A DNA stretch of 64,000 nt from Ligilactobacillus apodemi DSM 16634 = JCM 16172 (GTDB lineage: Bacteria; Bacillota; Bacilli; Lactobacillales; Lactobacillaceae). The notes below the pieces were generated by a model. It searched no databases, was not told the DNA's origin, and saw only the letters and a list, made by a program, of their open reading frames with translations. Positions 44,150 through 53,070 of the stretch are shown here, in pieces. The translations under genes were made by a program, and so were the position numbers. The stretch is taken from assembly GCF_001434405.1 (NCBI RefSeq), contig NZ_AZFT01000009.1:1-64000 (forward strand), read 5' to 3'. The stretch's first letter is position 1. Each line of letters begins with the position of its first letter.

Positions 44150-44662
44150 ATGACTAAACTAGTCAAAACTCTGTTAACTGTCGTAGCTACTAGTTTTTTT
44201 GTGTTCTTAACTAGCTCTTATGCTCAGGCTGTTAGTGTCGATGTACCAAATTATCTACCACAAGGTGAAGTTCAATTAGATGACCACGATAAGGTCGTCT
44301 CAGCTTCAGCGGAAGTATTGAAGGGAACACCTGCTACACCCGATCAAAAGTGGACACTCTTTGACCTTATTTCTAATGTCAGCTTAGCAGCTGTCAATTT
44401 ACCTAATGGTCGCTGGGTCTACTATTCTAACCACCATAATTACTTCAATGGGTATAAGTGGGGACATTCTAACTATCTAAATCGTGTTTATGATCATTAT
44501 TCCACAGCCCAAGTGGGAAATGACACTAAAAACGCTTTTGCTGTCAAGGGATCTTGGTCCCGTGCAACAGCTAAAGGATACGGAACTTCCGTGCTTACTA
44601 CAGCATCCGTAACTAAGGAAAAAGAGTGGAGCGTGTGTTCCCCACTCTTTTTTCTAAAATAA
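44150..44662 (+). CDS. Lactococcin 972-family bacteriocin, apparently frameshifted near its end
   Basis: 170 residues as read. Signal peptide about 1-27 (cleavage after SYAQA), a roughly 50-residue linker, then the family core: NGRWVYYSNHHNYFNGYKWGHSNYL, SNY/H-rich middle, and KGSWSRATAK. The last 20 residues are encoded by the gene's own terminator hairpin, which is abnormal. Restoring one A in the AAA run at 44573-44575 gives the ending RIRNFRAYYSIRN with a stop at 44614-44616, just before the terminator and with the YY motif typical of the family. So a one-base deletion (or sequencing error) is likely. The peptide would be exported by Sec and attack cell-wall synthesis (lipid II in lactococcin 972). 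Followed by its immunity/ABC genes. Confidence 0.85.
   Translation: MTKLVKTLLTVVATSFFVFLTSSYAQAVSVDVPNYLPQGEVQLDDHDKVVSASAEVLKGTPATPDQKWTLFDLISNVSLAAVNLPNGRWVYYSNHHNYFNGYKWGHSNYLNRVYDHYSTAQVGNDTKNAFAVKGSWSRATAKGYGTSVLTTASVTKEKEWSVCSPLFFLK
44619..44653 (+). terminator. Terminator/attenuator between bacteriocin and transport genes
   Basis: AAAGAGTGG (44621-44629) pairs with CCACTCTTT (44642-44650), then Ts. It lies inside the frameshifted reading frame but outside the restored one. It would allow excess peptide mRNA over the downstream genes. Confidence 0.85.
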
Positions 44663-44679
44663 ATAAAAGGGGGCATAAA

Positions 44680-46779
44680 ATGAAACACAAAGCACTATTT
44701 TTGACCATTATTTTCTTACTTACACTCGTTTTAGATCTGATCACTTTAAATCAGCATAATGCTGAGATCTCAGAATATTTGATCATGCAACAGTTAGATA
44801 CTTCACGCTACTTTTTGCCGTTTAAATTACCTTTTACTCCCCATGATCATAAGCAATTTAAAGAAATACTGACGATCTTAAATACTTGTGCTAAAAAAGA
44901 GCGCTTAAATTATATGGAAAAACACGCTTATGCAGGATATCTATTAAAAAATGGCAAGCCAGACTATGCTCATCAAACATTTCGGCAGAATTTCTATATT
45001 TATGATCTTTCAAGTACTAAATTTTTGCGTAATTTTAGAAAATTTGGAACTAATAAAACTAAACATAGCTACAATTATATGTATCGATCACCAGCCGATC
45101 ATCAAGTAACACTTGAGCCACTCGCTCACGCACTACGCTCAGATGCCAATTTTGAAGGAGTTTTCTTTTTAGAAACACTCGATCAAAATAAGTACAAAAG
45201 TTTTCTTACTAAAGTAGCTCAACAGATAAATCAGAAATTTAAAACGAATTATTCAAGCAACGATTACCAGTTGACTTCTTCACTAGATCTTTTACTACCT
45301 GAATTTGATCTTGATCCTACTTTAGGGAAACTCATCAACTATTTAGAAGTTTTTTTGTTAGTATCTTTGTTACTTTATTTTATCTTGCAACAACGCAACA
45401 TTTCACTTTACAAATTAAATGGTTGGTCGTTTGGAAAAACTTTTATGTCACTTGCCTTAGCACCACTTGGGCTTATCCTACTAGCAACGAGCAGTGTTGA
45501 TATTTTAGCTATTTTACAAGGGTTCAAGCTTACCAACTTACCATTAAAACAATTACTAGTATTTTTTATCATGCTACTTTTAGCCTTATTTACGGTGGCG
45601 CTCATGTATACGATCAGTCTAAATCGAGTTAAGGAAAAAATATTTAATAACACTACCTTTTGGCTATTAGGAGTAACTAAATTACTGCTGCTCACGACTG
45701 TGATCTTTTCTTTAGCACCACTTGGGCAACTACTTTTTAGTAGCTATAACTTTGTGACCTCACGTCATTTGGCTTTAAGTAACTACGCTGAGTTTTTTCC
45801 ACAGTTTGTGGGAAGTAACAGACCTGATATAACTGACTATAAAGCTAAGATGCAAGTATATCGCCAGGCAGATCAACGTGGAGCATTATATATCAATGAC
45901 TCAAACTCAAGCTATGTTCAACCAAAAGATGTTTCGCGAGCAATAACGGCAGTTGAACTAAATCTCAATTATCTAAAGCTTCACCCGATCAGAGATCTTC
46001 ACGGAAAAAAGATCCATATCTCTTCTCATGAACGCCGTGCTGTTTTGATTGTTCCACGAACCAAAAAACATTTTCTACCCGCGACATTAAAATATCAGCG
46101 TGAAGTTTCAAATATTGCCCGAAAAAATGGGATCTTAGTCATCTACTCTGACCCTAAATACAATCGCCATTTAATTGATGTTACTTCTAAAAGAAATATC
46201 GCCAATGAGATCATCAGGGTTTTTACGCCCAATAATATCGGTAATTTCCAAGGAAAAGATGCTACCGTCTTAAATGTTCTCAGCGGTTTTGAAGAAGATA
46301 GCTTGCTTTTACCACTCAACGGTCCCCTAGCCAAAATGAACAACTATTGGCAACACATCTTACGCCAACAAAATTTAAATGATAATCTGCCCCAACTTAT
46401 CCGTTATGATAAAGCTGACTTAGAAGAATTAAAATTGTCTCTTGGCAATGTGATAAGCGAATTGCTTAGCCAGTTATTGTTACTGGCGATAGTTTTTATG
46501 ATCAGCTTTTATTCGATGCTTAGCTTCTTTACCAAAAAATTCTACGTGATCGGTTTGAAAAATGCTTTGGGTTATTCACGCTTGCGTAATTACTGGGGAT
46601 ATTGGGCCTTGATGACACTACAGTATGTACTAGCAGCCTTATTTTCCTTTGAGCCTGAGCTTCATATTGCCAAAGTGGTCTACTTTATCTTAGTGGGGCT
46701 TTGCGCTGTGCTCGAAATCATTCTCTTAGATCACTTCATCAACTATCTAGAAAGAAAGGCGATCCAAAATGTCCACTGA
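44680..46779 (+). CDS. Bacteriocin-associated integral membrane protein (DUF1430, putative immunity/transport)
   Basis: 699 residues from ATG 44680 (RBS GGGGG); an earlier in-frame start lies in the terminator and is unlikely. An N-terminal TM helix (about 7-25), a large outside domain, TM helices at about 225-245, 255-280, 292-315 and 330-352, a second outside domain, then three TM helices at the end (about 605-690). This FtsX/MacB-like architecture is what accompanies lactococcin 972-type peptides. It probably gives self-protection together with the ATPase encoded next, whose start overlaps its end by 11 bases. Confidence 0.85.
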   Translation: MKHKALFLTIIFLLTLVLDLITLNQHNAEISEYLIMQQLDTSRYFLPFKLPFTPHDHKQFKEILTILNTCAKKERLNYMEKHAYAGYLLKNGKPDYAHQTFRQNFYIYDLSSTKFLRNFRKFGTNKTKHSYNYMYRSPADHQVTLEPLAHALRSDANFEGVFFLETLDQNKYKSFLTKVAQQINQKFKTNYSSNDYQLTSSLDLLLPEFDLDPTLGKLINYLEVFLLVSLLLYFILQQRNISLYKLNGWSFGKTFMSLALAPLGLILLATSSVDILAILQGFKLTNLPLKQLLVFFIMLLLALFTVALMYTISLNRVKEKIFNNTTFWLLGVTKLLLLTTVIFSLAPLGQLLFSSYNFVTSRHLALSNYAEFFPQFVGSNRPDITDYKAKMQVYRQADQRGALYINDSNSSYVQPKDVSRAITAVELNLNYLKLHPIRDLHGKKIHISSHERRAVLIVPRTKKHFLPATLKYQREVSNIARKNGILVIYSDPKYNRHLIDVTSKRNIANEIIRVFTPNNIGNFQGKDATVLNVLSGFEEDSLLLPLNGPLAKMNNYWQHILRQQNLNDNLPQLIRYDKADLEELKLSLGNVISELLSQLLLLAIVFMISFYSMLSFFTKKFYVIGLKNALGYSRLRNYWGYWALMTLQYVLAALFSFEPELHIAKVVYFILVGLCAVLEIILLDHFINYLERKAIQNVH

Positions 46780-47410
46780 GCTTATCCAAATCACCAATTT
46801 AACCAAACGTTTTAAACAAAAAACTGTCTTTTTTGAACTCAATTTAAGTTTTCCTAAGCATAAGATCACCGTGATCTACGGAAAAAGTGGTTCGGGCAAA
46901 TCAACGTTATTAAAACTCCTCGGAGGGATCGAACCTTATCAAGCCGGTATGATCTATTTTAACGGGCAAAAACTCCCACGCGCCAGAAAACACAAAGCAA
47001 CCGTCTATCGGCGCGATCATGTGAGTTTTATTTTTCAAGACTATGGACTGATCAAAGCAAGCTCGATCAAAACAAATCTATTGATCGGCTTAGCTTATAG
47101 TAAGCTCTCACATTCAGAAAAACTTGCTAAAATGAATGAAGCGTTGACCGAAGTAGGATTGAACTATCCTTTAAAGACAAAAGTCGACATCCTTTCTGGT
47201 GGAGAACAACAACGTGTCGCGATCGCTCGTGCACTGTTGAAACCCGGCGAATTAGTTTTAGCAGATGAACCCACTGGCTCACTTGATCTCGTCAACCGTG
47301 AACTTGTCTTTGAACTACTAAAAAAACTTAGAGACCAGGGGAAAACGGTTATTATGGTCAGTCACGATCCTTACTTTGAACAAGTCTGTGACCATGTGAT
47401 AAAGCTTTAA
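46769..47410 (+). CDS. ABC transporter ATP-binding protein, bacteriocin immunity/export
   Basis: 213 residues. Walker A GKSGSGKSTLLKLLGG, Q-loop FIFQDYGLI, signature LSGGEQQRVAIARALL, Walker B VLADEPTGSLD and H-loop VSHDP are all present: a LolD/MacB-type subunit pairing with the DUF1430 protein. Translationally coupled to it (11-base overlap). A short CTGCT/AGCAG hairpin plus T-tract follows at about 47417-47442. Confidence 0.92.
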   Translation: MSTELIQITNLTKRFKQKTVFFELNLSFPKHKITVIYGKSGSGKSTLLKLLGGIEPYQAGMIYFNGQKLPRARKHKATVYRRDHVSFIFQDYGLIKASSIKTNLLIGLAYSKLSHSEKLAKMNEALTEVGLNYPLKTKVDILSGGEQQRVAIARALLKPGELVLADEPTGSLDLVNRELVFELLKKLRDQGKTVIMVSHDPYFEQVCDHVIKL

Positions 47411-47550
47411 CGCTCACTGCTCAAAAAAGCAGGCTTTTTAAGTTTCTACAAACATCAAATAGCACTGACGATAGAAAAAATCAGGTGGCCACAACATGCT
47501 TGATGTCTATAATTATGCTCAACTTGCATGCCTGATCATAGAAATTAGGC

Positions 47551-47603
47551 ACTGGTCATATTACTGGTCATATAGTGGACAACGTTTTACAATATTAGAT
47601 AAT
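47551..47603 (+). promoter_or_regulatory. Promoter with tandem repeat before the alcohol dehydrogenase gene
   Basis: ACTGGTCATAT occurs twice in tandem (47551-47561 and 47563-47573), just upstream of TGGACA (47576-47581), spacer 16, GATAAT (47598-47603). The repeat placement suits an activator site. RBS GGTGGAGG follows. Confidence 0.5.
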
Positions 47604-47624
47604 AGTATGGTGGAGGTAGATTTT

Positions 47625-48665
47625 ATGAAAACTGCAATTTTTGAAAAAGCAGGCCAGATGATCATCGAAGATGTTCCAAAACCAGTACTTGAAGAAGACG
47701 ACGATGTGATCATTAAAGTTGTCCGTGTTTGTGGTTCTGATCTCTGGGCATATGCTCACGGTGACGATAAGGAAGCTCATTCTGAAAATAGTGGCCATGA
47801 AGCTTTAGGGATCGTAGAAGAGATCAGCTCGGCGATCACTACGGTCAAACCAGGCGATTTTGTGATCGTACCTTTTACCCACGGTTGTGGTCATTGCGAT
47901 GCTTGTCTTGCTGGTTTTGATGGCACTTGTGACAACCGTCCTGGCTATAGTAACTGGTCTGGTGGTTTTCAAGCCGAATATGTTCGGTTCCATTATGGTA
48001 ACTGGGCTTTAGTCAAGGTCCCTGGCAAACCAGCCGATTATACGGAAGGTATGCTCAGATCCTTGCTGACGTTAGCCGATGTCATGCCAACTGGCTACCA
48101 TGCTGCCCGAGTTGCAGATGTTAAACGAGGCGATAAAGTGGTCGTGATCGGTGATGGCGCTGTTGGTCAATGTGCTGTGATCGCCGCTAGAATGCGCGGC
48201 GCTTCACAGATAGTTCTCATGAGCCGCCATAAAGATCGCCAAGAAATGGCTTTAGCATCAGGAGCAACTGCAGTAGTCGCTGAACGTGGACCTGAGGGGA
48301 TCGAAAAAGTCCGTGAGATCTTAGGTGGTGGCGCAGATGCTGCCCTTGAATGTGTTGGGACTGAAGCTTCGATCGATCAAGCACTAGGAGTCTTACACAA
48401 TGGTGGGCGAATCGGTTATGTTGGCGTACCACATTATAATAATCGTCCTTTAGGTTCAACTTTCGCCCAAAACATTATGATCGGTGGGGGGTCTGCTTCC
48501 GTGACGACTTATGATAAACAGATCTTATTAAAGGCCGTTCTTGATGGTGATATCGATCCAGGCCGGGTCTTTACTAAAACTTATAGCTTGGATGATATCG
48601 ATCAAGCTTATAAAGACATGCAAAATCGACAAACGATCAAATCAATGCTTGTGATCGCTGAGTGA
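47625..48665 (+). CDS. Zinc-dependent alcohol dehydrogenase (MDR family)
   Basis: 346 residues from ATG 47625 (GGAGG upstream; the frame is open further but without RBS). Catalytic zinc ligands in VCGSDLW and GHEALGIVEEI, structural zinc Cys set CGHCDACLAGFDGTC, NAD-binding VVIGDGAVGQCAVIAARMRGA. The substrate may be a secondary alcohol, acetoin/butanediol or threonine-like; this cannot be decided. Stand-alone gene with its own promoter and terminator, between the bacteriocin locus and the decayed region. Confidence 0.92.
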   Translation: MKTAIFEKAGQMIIEDVPKPVLEEDDDVIIKVVRVCGSDLWAYAHGDDKEAHSENSGHEALGIVEEISSAITTVKPGDFVIVPFTHGCGHCDACLAGFDGTCDNRPGYSNWSGGFQAEYVRFHYGNWALVKVPGKPADYTEGMLRSLLTLADVMPTGYHAARVADVKRGDKVVVIGDGAVGQCAVIAARMRGASQIVLMSRHKDRQEMALASGATAVVAERGPEGIEKVREILGGGADAALECVGTEASIDQALGVLHNGGRIGYVGVPHYNNRPLGSTFAQNIMIGGGSASVTTYDKQILLKAVLDGDIDPGRVFTKTYSLDDIDQAYKDMQNRQTIKSMLVIAE

Positions 48666-48697
48666 TCACAAATCTCAATACCATATGCGCTTTATTC

Positions 48698-48726
48698 TCG
48701 TGACCTGACTAAGGTCACGATTTTTT
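48698..48726 (+). terminator. Alcohol dehydrogenase terminator
   Basis: TCGTGACCT pairs with AAGGTCACGA across GACT, followed by six Ts. Confidence 0.92.
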
Positions 48727-48805
48727 ATGCCTAAAATATCTTCACGATCATCTGTAAAAAATGTAAATGCACATAAACTATTTAACGACCTCGCAATTCC
48801 TATTA

Positions 48806-48832
48806 TTATGTAAAAAGACGATTTTTACATAA
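48806..48832. promoter_or_regulatory. Orphan AT-rich palindrome
   Basis: TTATGTAAAAA and TTTTTACATAA are perfect 11-bp arms around GACGA. No GC stem, so an operator is more likely than a terminator. The rest of 48730-48990 shows no gene. Confidence 0.4.
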
Positions 48833-48995
48833 ATAATGGAGTTATTTTAAGCACCATTTTCATCCTAATATTTGATTTATCACTAACGACCAAACCATAA
48901 TTGTATTTTGCTCAAAATGCTAACAAGAAGAACTCAAGACAAGACCACGCTTTTACAAAGCTAGTTCAAAAATCTCAACATTTATTCCTAAAACA

Positions 48996-49616
48996 CTACT
49001 TGATCGCCCGTAATTTACCACACAATACCCAAACACTAAACAAGATCATATAGCCAGCTAAAACCATATGTGTTCCGTTGATACTTGGGAATTCATACAG
49101 ATTTAGTCTGTGAGCAACGTACGCAGTTAAAATATCTTGTACTCCCGCACTTTTTAAGAAGATAAATAAACTTGACCACATTACCAATTATGAAAGTAGC
49201 CCACCAACAGCTAAATAATAATAATTGCTGATATATGAAATTTGATAATTTTTAGTTTGGAGCTCATATTCTGTGAGCGCCATATTATTTATTTCTTTAG
49301 CAAATACTCTGATCAAAAAGATCCCCCTCGCATACGTGGGTAACCAAACTGTCAGCCCGATCCCTAAAATCGTCAATAGTAAACTAATAGTAAGTGGCTC
49401 AGCCTTACTATGGCTGATGACCAACTTTGTAAAAGCCTTGCCCAAAATCACTGCAAGTATATATACTACAATGACCCGAGCATATAGCTACCGTATTGTG
49501 CGCCCACAAAGATCGTACTATATATACTCCAATTATTGGCCACAAACACCATAAAAAAGTGCCATACGTGTGCTTAATGGTGCTTTAGTTTTACTTTTTT
49601 GACGCCAGTTTAGCAT
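48996..49616 (-). pseudogene. Decayed multi-TM membrane protein gene
   Basis: Joined frames give about 205 residues: a basic start (MLNWRQKSKTKAP), then hydrophobic segments ALFMVFVANNWSIYSTIF, VVYILAVILGKAFTKLV, LTISLLLTILGIGL and MVLAGYMILFSVWVL. It needs three repairs: one base too many in the A6 run at 49553-49558, one base missing near the CCC at 49474-49476, and an in-frame TAA at 49188-49190. Protein family not recognised. The pieces keep in-register membrane topology across the lesions, which argues for a once-real gene. Confidence 0.6.
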
Positions 49617-49619
49617 TTC

Positions 49620-49870
49620 TTTTCATGGATCGATCACCTTTGTACAAAATCGTATTTTTCAATCTGATATTGAAATCAATTGAATCATCATCCCTTTTAC
49701 TTACATATAGTATGTAAAGATCATCTATCTTATTTTACGTCTTTATCAAGTCTGATACAACAGCTAGCACCCTTATAGTAATTACATAAATAAGACCCAT
49801 AGCTCAAATCATCGAAATCAAAATCACGACCATAAACTTAGTAAAAACATGCTCGCAAGTCAAAGAACAT
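49620..49870 (-). other. Possible further coding remnant upstream of the decayed membrane gene
   Basis: One minus-strand frame reads a hydrophobic stretch (TKFMVVILISMI, GLIYVITIRVLAVVSDLIKT) then a charged segment, interrupted by two stops. Too short to identify. Otherwise no gene is visible here. Confidence 0.25.
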
Positions 49871-49920
49871 GAATTATTTTTGTAACCGTTTTATCATAAA
49901 AGTAAAGGATGGTGATCAAC

Positions 49921-50631
49921 ATGACAAACACTTGGATCTACAAGCAATTATTTACAAATTGGAAGAAATTTGAAGTTATTTACGTCAGCATTTTGATTTT
50001 GATTCAGCTATTAGTCTTTTTTGTCGTTCCAGATAGTCTGATCGGTATGATCTCTGGGGTAACAGGAACCTTATCGCTAGTTTATGGGATGAAAGGACGC
50101 AAGATCGCCTTTATTTTCGGGACGATCCAGTGTTTGGCGATGACTTATATTGCCTGGATCAGCCACGCCTATGGATCATTTGCGATGGATATCTTTTATG
50201 TTATTTCACAACCTATCGGCTGGTTTATGTGGGGTCATGAGCAAGCAACGCGTCGTTTTTCATCAGCTAACCGTAAAAAAATTTTTGTCGGGGCATTTAT
50301 CGCTTGGCTGATCGGCTGGTGGATCTTAGCGTTATTACACGGACAATTACCATATTTTGATTCGATCAATTTCGTTATCAGTTTCATTGCTCAACTGCTC
50401 TACATCTTAAAATACCAAGAAAACTGGTCGCTTTGGATCGTAGTCAATATTGCTAATATTCTCTATTGGTCGATCTTAAGCATTCAAGTCATAACTGGCG
50501 CAACAGCTATTGGTTCTTTAGGTACCTACCTCTCACAAGTTGCTTTGCAAGCAGCCTTACTCTTTAATTCGATTTATGCAACTAAAGTCTGGGCTAGTGG
50601 AGAAGCCGATAATGAAGGGGGAACTAAATAA
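49921..50631 (+). CDS. pnuC: Nicotinamide riboside transporter PnuC
   Basis: 236 residues from ATG 49921, chosen because AAAGGATGG lies upstream; an ATG at 49909 sits inside that RBS. Seven TM helices in the 3+1+3 PnuC layout, with conserved VYGMKGRKIAFIFGTIQCLAMTYIAW, QPIGWFMWG and NIANILYWSI. It takes up nicotinamide riboside by facilitated diffusion, trapped by a cytoplasmic kinase. An intact gene in the middle of a decayed strip. Confidence 0.93.
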   Translation: MTNTWIYKQLFTNWKKFEVIYVSILILIQLLVFFVVPDSLIGMISGVTGTLSLVYGMKGRKIAFIFGTIQCLAMTYIAWISHAYGSFAMDIFYVISQPIGWFMWGHEQATRRFSSANRKKIFVGAFIAWLIGWWILALLHGQLPYFDSINFVISFIAQLLYILKYQENWSLWIVVNIANILYWSILSIQVITGATAIGSLGTYLSQVALQAALLFNSIYATKVWASGEADNEGGTK

Positions 50632-50718
50632 CACAACTCAGTAAACATTATCAACTATCTCGGGGAGCGTAAAAAAGCAAGGCTCACGACTTTTTTGACC
50701 ACAATTTGCATAGATACA

Positions 50719-50985
50719 TCACTGCCTTATCACAAGACAAGCATGACTAACACGATAATTACCAACGTCTTTATAGTTCACACGTTTCCAAACAAACTGC
50801 CTAGTTTTGTGCTTAACTTTTTTCTTTTGCTCTTCTTTGGTCAACTTTTCTAGTCCCTTGTCTAGGATTCTTAGCGGTATTTGTGTCTCTGATGTGGAAT
50901 TTACCGCGTTCAGAGCATATCCATTTTCTATATTCTTGAATATTGGCGTTAAAAATATCTATATAATTTTTGAATTTTACTAGCT
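50719..50985 (-). other. Degenerate coding remnant, unidentified
   Basis: Two overlapping minus-strand frames give plausible protein sequence: YIDIFNANIQEYRKWICSERG then, in another frame, LEKLTKEEQKKKVKHKTRQFVWKRVNY ending at a stop near 50719. No start codon with RBS and no recognised family. Probably a broken gene. Confidence 0.3.
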
Positions 50986-50999
50986 AGCTGAATACTCGG

Positions 51000-51127
51000 G
51001 TATTTAAGGGCCTTAGGGTAGATATTTGAACTTATCTCCCACCAATCCCCCTAGCATTTGTCCGAAGTTGACATCAATTCGTCACAATATACCAAAAGCG
51101 CGGTCTCACTAGGAGATCACGCTTTTT
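51000..51127. repeat. Island repeat, copy A, with terminator
   Basis: 85 bases (51000-51084) are identical to 57011-57095, and a diverged copy lies at 59707-59790. The repeat has a CTTAGGG...CCCTAG pairing enclosing AGATA/TATCT. A terminator with AAAGCGCGGTCT/AGATCACGCTTT-type arms follows (51096-51127). Unlike copy B, no gpmA sequence follows. Confidence 0.8.
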
Positions 51128-51189
51128 TAGAGATGAGAATAAAACAGATTTACCAGCACTTACCACTTGTTGGATCCCTAAATGGAACT

Positions 51190-51470
51190 AAGATTCCGTT
51201 ACCGATCGCATTATTTTAGAAATAAAACCTTAACTAACTCAATAAAGATATTAGCTAAGGGCATAAATGAACTAAAATGATCCAGTCAGCGTCTTCCCAC
51301 ATCAGCATACTACTGGTAGTAACGACCGAATTAACTATATACCCCCTAACGATCACTAGGAGCATCCCTAGAAGCATTAGCGCCAAAAATTTTATTAAAA
51401 GTATAGCCTCCGTGACTTTAGCAAGCAATTTTCTAAGAATAGCTATTTTTTAGTACTTCTACTACTTTTC
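51190..51470 (-). pseudogene. Decayed small membrane protein
   Basis: Joined minus-strand frames read LLAKVTEAILLIKFLALMLL, MLLVIVRGYIVNS, then WEDADWIILVH, and after a one-base shift near 51270 MPLANIFIELVKVLFLK and a stop. One or two TM helices; family unknown. No RBS or start found. Confidence 0.35.
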
Positions 51471-51712
51471 ACAACTATTTCCAAATGTCAAAACACATAA
51501 ATCAAATGATACTAAAACACTATATTATATTTTAATAACCAAAAAAATAATCTTAATATAATTAACTTACAATAAGCTATGTATAGGGAAAAAACATCTG
51601 CAAACACCATAGGAAATAATGATAACTGAATATCATCAAGGAGGATCGCTCACAGGAAATCTTCCGTCAATTCGGTAGATATTGGGAATTAAAGATATAA
51701 AGGAAAATGTAC

Positions 51713-51934
51713 ATGAAATTTAAAGTCTTACAGAAAATTCAAATAGTGTTGCTTTTCGTGTTTCTCATCTTACATCTTTTATTACATACTTTCAACTTTC
51801 ATCCAGAACTTTTGCTTGCCCTCACAATTGGTATGACATTTTTGGAAAATAATCGCTCATCACTTTTTCTCTTTAGTTGTCTTGAGTTGATGACATTATC
51901 TACGGTTGTGTATTTCATTGCTAGCATAACGTAA
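51713..51934 (+). CDS. Small membrane protein, unknown
   Basis: 73 residues from ATG 51713 (or 75 from 51707), AAAGGA upstream. Three hydrophobic helices (about 9-27, 33-48, 52-70). Size and placement in a bacteriocin-rich island would fit an immunity peptide, but nothing in the sequence proves it. AAGGAGG at 51641-51647 precedes no good start codon. Confidence 0.5.
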   Translation: MKFKVLQKIQIVLLFVFLILHLLLHTFNFHPELLLALTIGMTFLENNRSSLFLFSCLELMTLSTVVYFIASIT

Positions 51935-52061
51935 ATTATGTCAAAGAACGGGGAACTTTTAACTTTTTTATTTATAGTATAGAAAACGATCGTAAATGAA
52001 CAATTTTTAAAGTCCATTTACGGCCGTATTTTGGAGAATTATGTCACAACTCTTAGTTTCA

Positions 52062-52452
52062 TTATTTGTCCCAGTAAATATCTTCTTTAGCTTGATCGTT
52101 TGAAAATAGCCAAACTTCAGCGATCTTACCATCTTTGATCTTGAAAAGGTCGATCCCATTCATGTCAAGATCATCCTCATCTTCACGTTCGGCTTTAAAA
52201 GTCACATTGGCCGCTACCAGATCATCATTATCGGGAGACCCAATTAGTTAAAACTCTAAACGTACCATTAGTCGAAGCTCCAAAACTTGCTAAATGAGCC
52301 CCTAAAACTTCTTTACCCACGATCTTGCCTGATAATTTATTTTTGCCCGGTTGATGCCAAATAATATCATCTGCCATCGTCTTAAAAACTGCTTCAAAAT
52401 CCCCTGCTATCAAAGCTTCGTTGTAAGCGTTAAACATATCTAAATTACTCAT
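52062..52452 (-). pseudogene. SnoaL-like / NTF2-family protein, frameshifted
   Basis: Start ATG 52452 with GGAGG upstream. MFNAYNEALIAGDFEAVFKTMADDIIWHQPGKNKLSGKIVGKEVLG is the SnoaL-like fold. The frame breaks at the GGG run 52233-52235 (CCC on the coding strand). Removing one base restores DNDDLVAANVTFKAE through IDLFKIKDGKIAEVWLF to the stop at 52062. A small cone-shaped-barrel protein of unknown substrate; divergent from an HxlR regulator remnant, the usual arrangement for such pairs. Confidence 0.8.
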
Positions 52453-52639
52453 ATCGATTTCCTCCAAATACTTTTATTTTGAAACTGTTCTACTATTTTA
52501 ATATAATAAAATTAGTAATTAATTTGAAGTACTATATTTAAGTAAAGTTACTAACTTTTTCGCTAGTATTCACTGTCGCCAACAAAAATAAAATGAGAAA
52601 AATTTGTCTAATATATCTAATGAGTCTGACCCTTTATTT

Positions 52640-52950
52640 ATGATTTGTCCTTTTACGACCACAAGTAGAGTTGTTTCTGGAAAATATGCCTTAAAGGATG
52701 GACCAAAACGTTTCGGACAGCTAAAAAATTACTCCCCAATATTGCCGAAACCACTCTCACCAAACAATTACGTCAATTAGAAAAAGATAAATTGATAAAA
52801 CATCAAGTCTATCCAGAGGTCCCTCCACAAGTTGAATATCGCTTGAGCTCACAAGGAAAAGCCTTCAAAAAAGTACTCGACAGCATCGAGGAATGGGGGA
52901 CAATTATATCAAATATCTCCAACAAACCGATAATTAAGCAGCGCTTTTAA
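52640..52950 (+). pseudogene. HxlR-family transcriptional regulator, broken
   Basis: The C-terminal three quarters is clear: LLPNIAETTLTKQLRQLEKD, LIKHQVYPEVPPQVEYRLS, and LDSIEEWG. It needs one more A in the A6 run at 52723-52728 to join GPKRFGQLKK to LLPN. About eight residues of the first DNA-binding helix (between SGKYA and LKDGPKRF) are missing. Divergent from the SnoaL-like gene it probably controlled. Confidence 0.8.
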
Positions 52951-52976
52951 TAAGCACGCTGCTTTTTTGTTTATTA
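52937..52976 (+). terminator. Terminator of the HxlR remnant
   Basis: AAGCAGCG pairs with CGCTGCTT, followed by Ts; the left arm overlaps the stop codon. Confidence 0.8.
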
Positions 52977-53070
52977 CAATGTTCAGTCTGAAGCGACCAT
53001 TATGTGCTCTATCGGATACTTCCTCTAAAATATCGCAGATCTTATCTATCACTGAGCAGCTGTAAGCAAA

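Noticed and set aside
44626-44679. Longer N-terminus for the DUF1430 protein
   Set aside because: It would be encoded by the terminator hairpin; ATG 44680 has the only good RBS.
49273-49554. 93-residue plus-strand ORF
   Set aside because: Antisense to the hydrophobic pseudogene, where joined minus-strand frames give coherent TM segments; the plus-strand product shows none and has no RBS.
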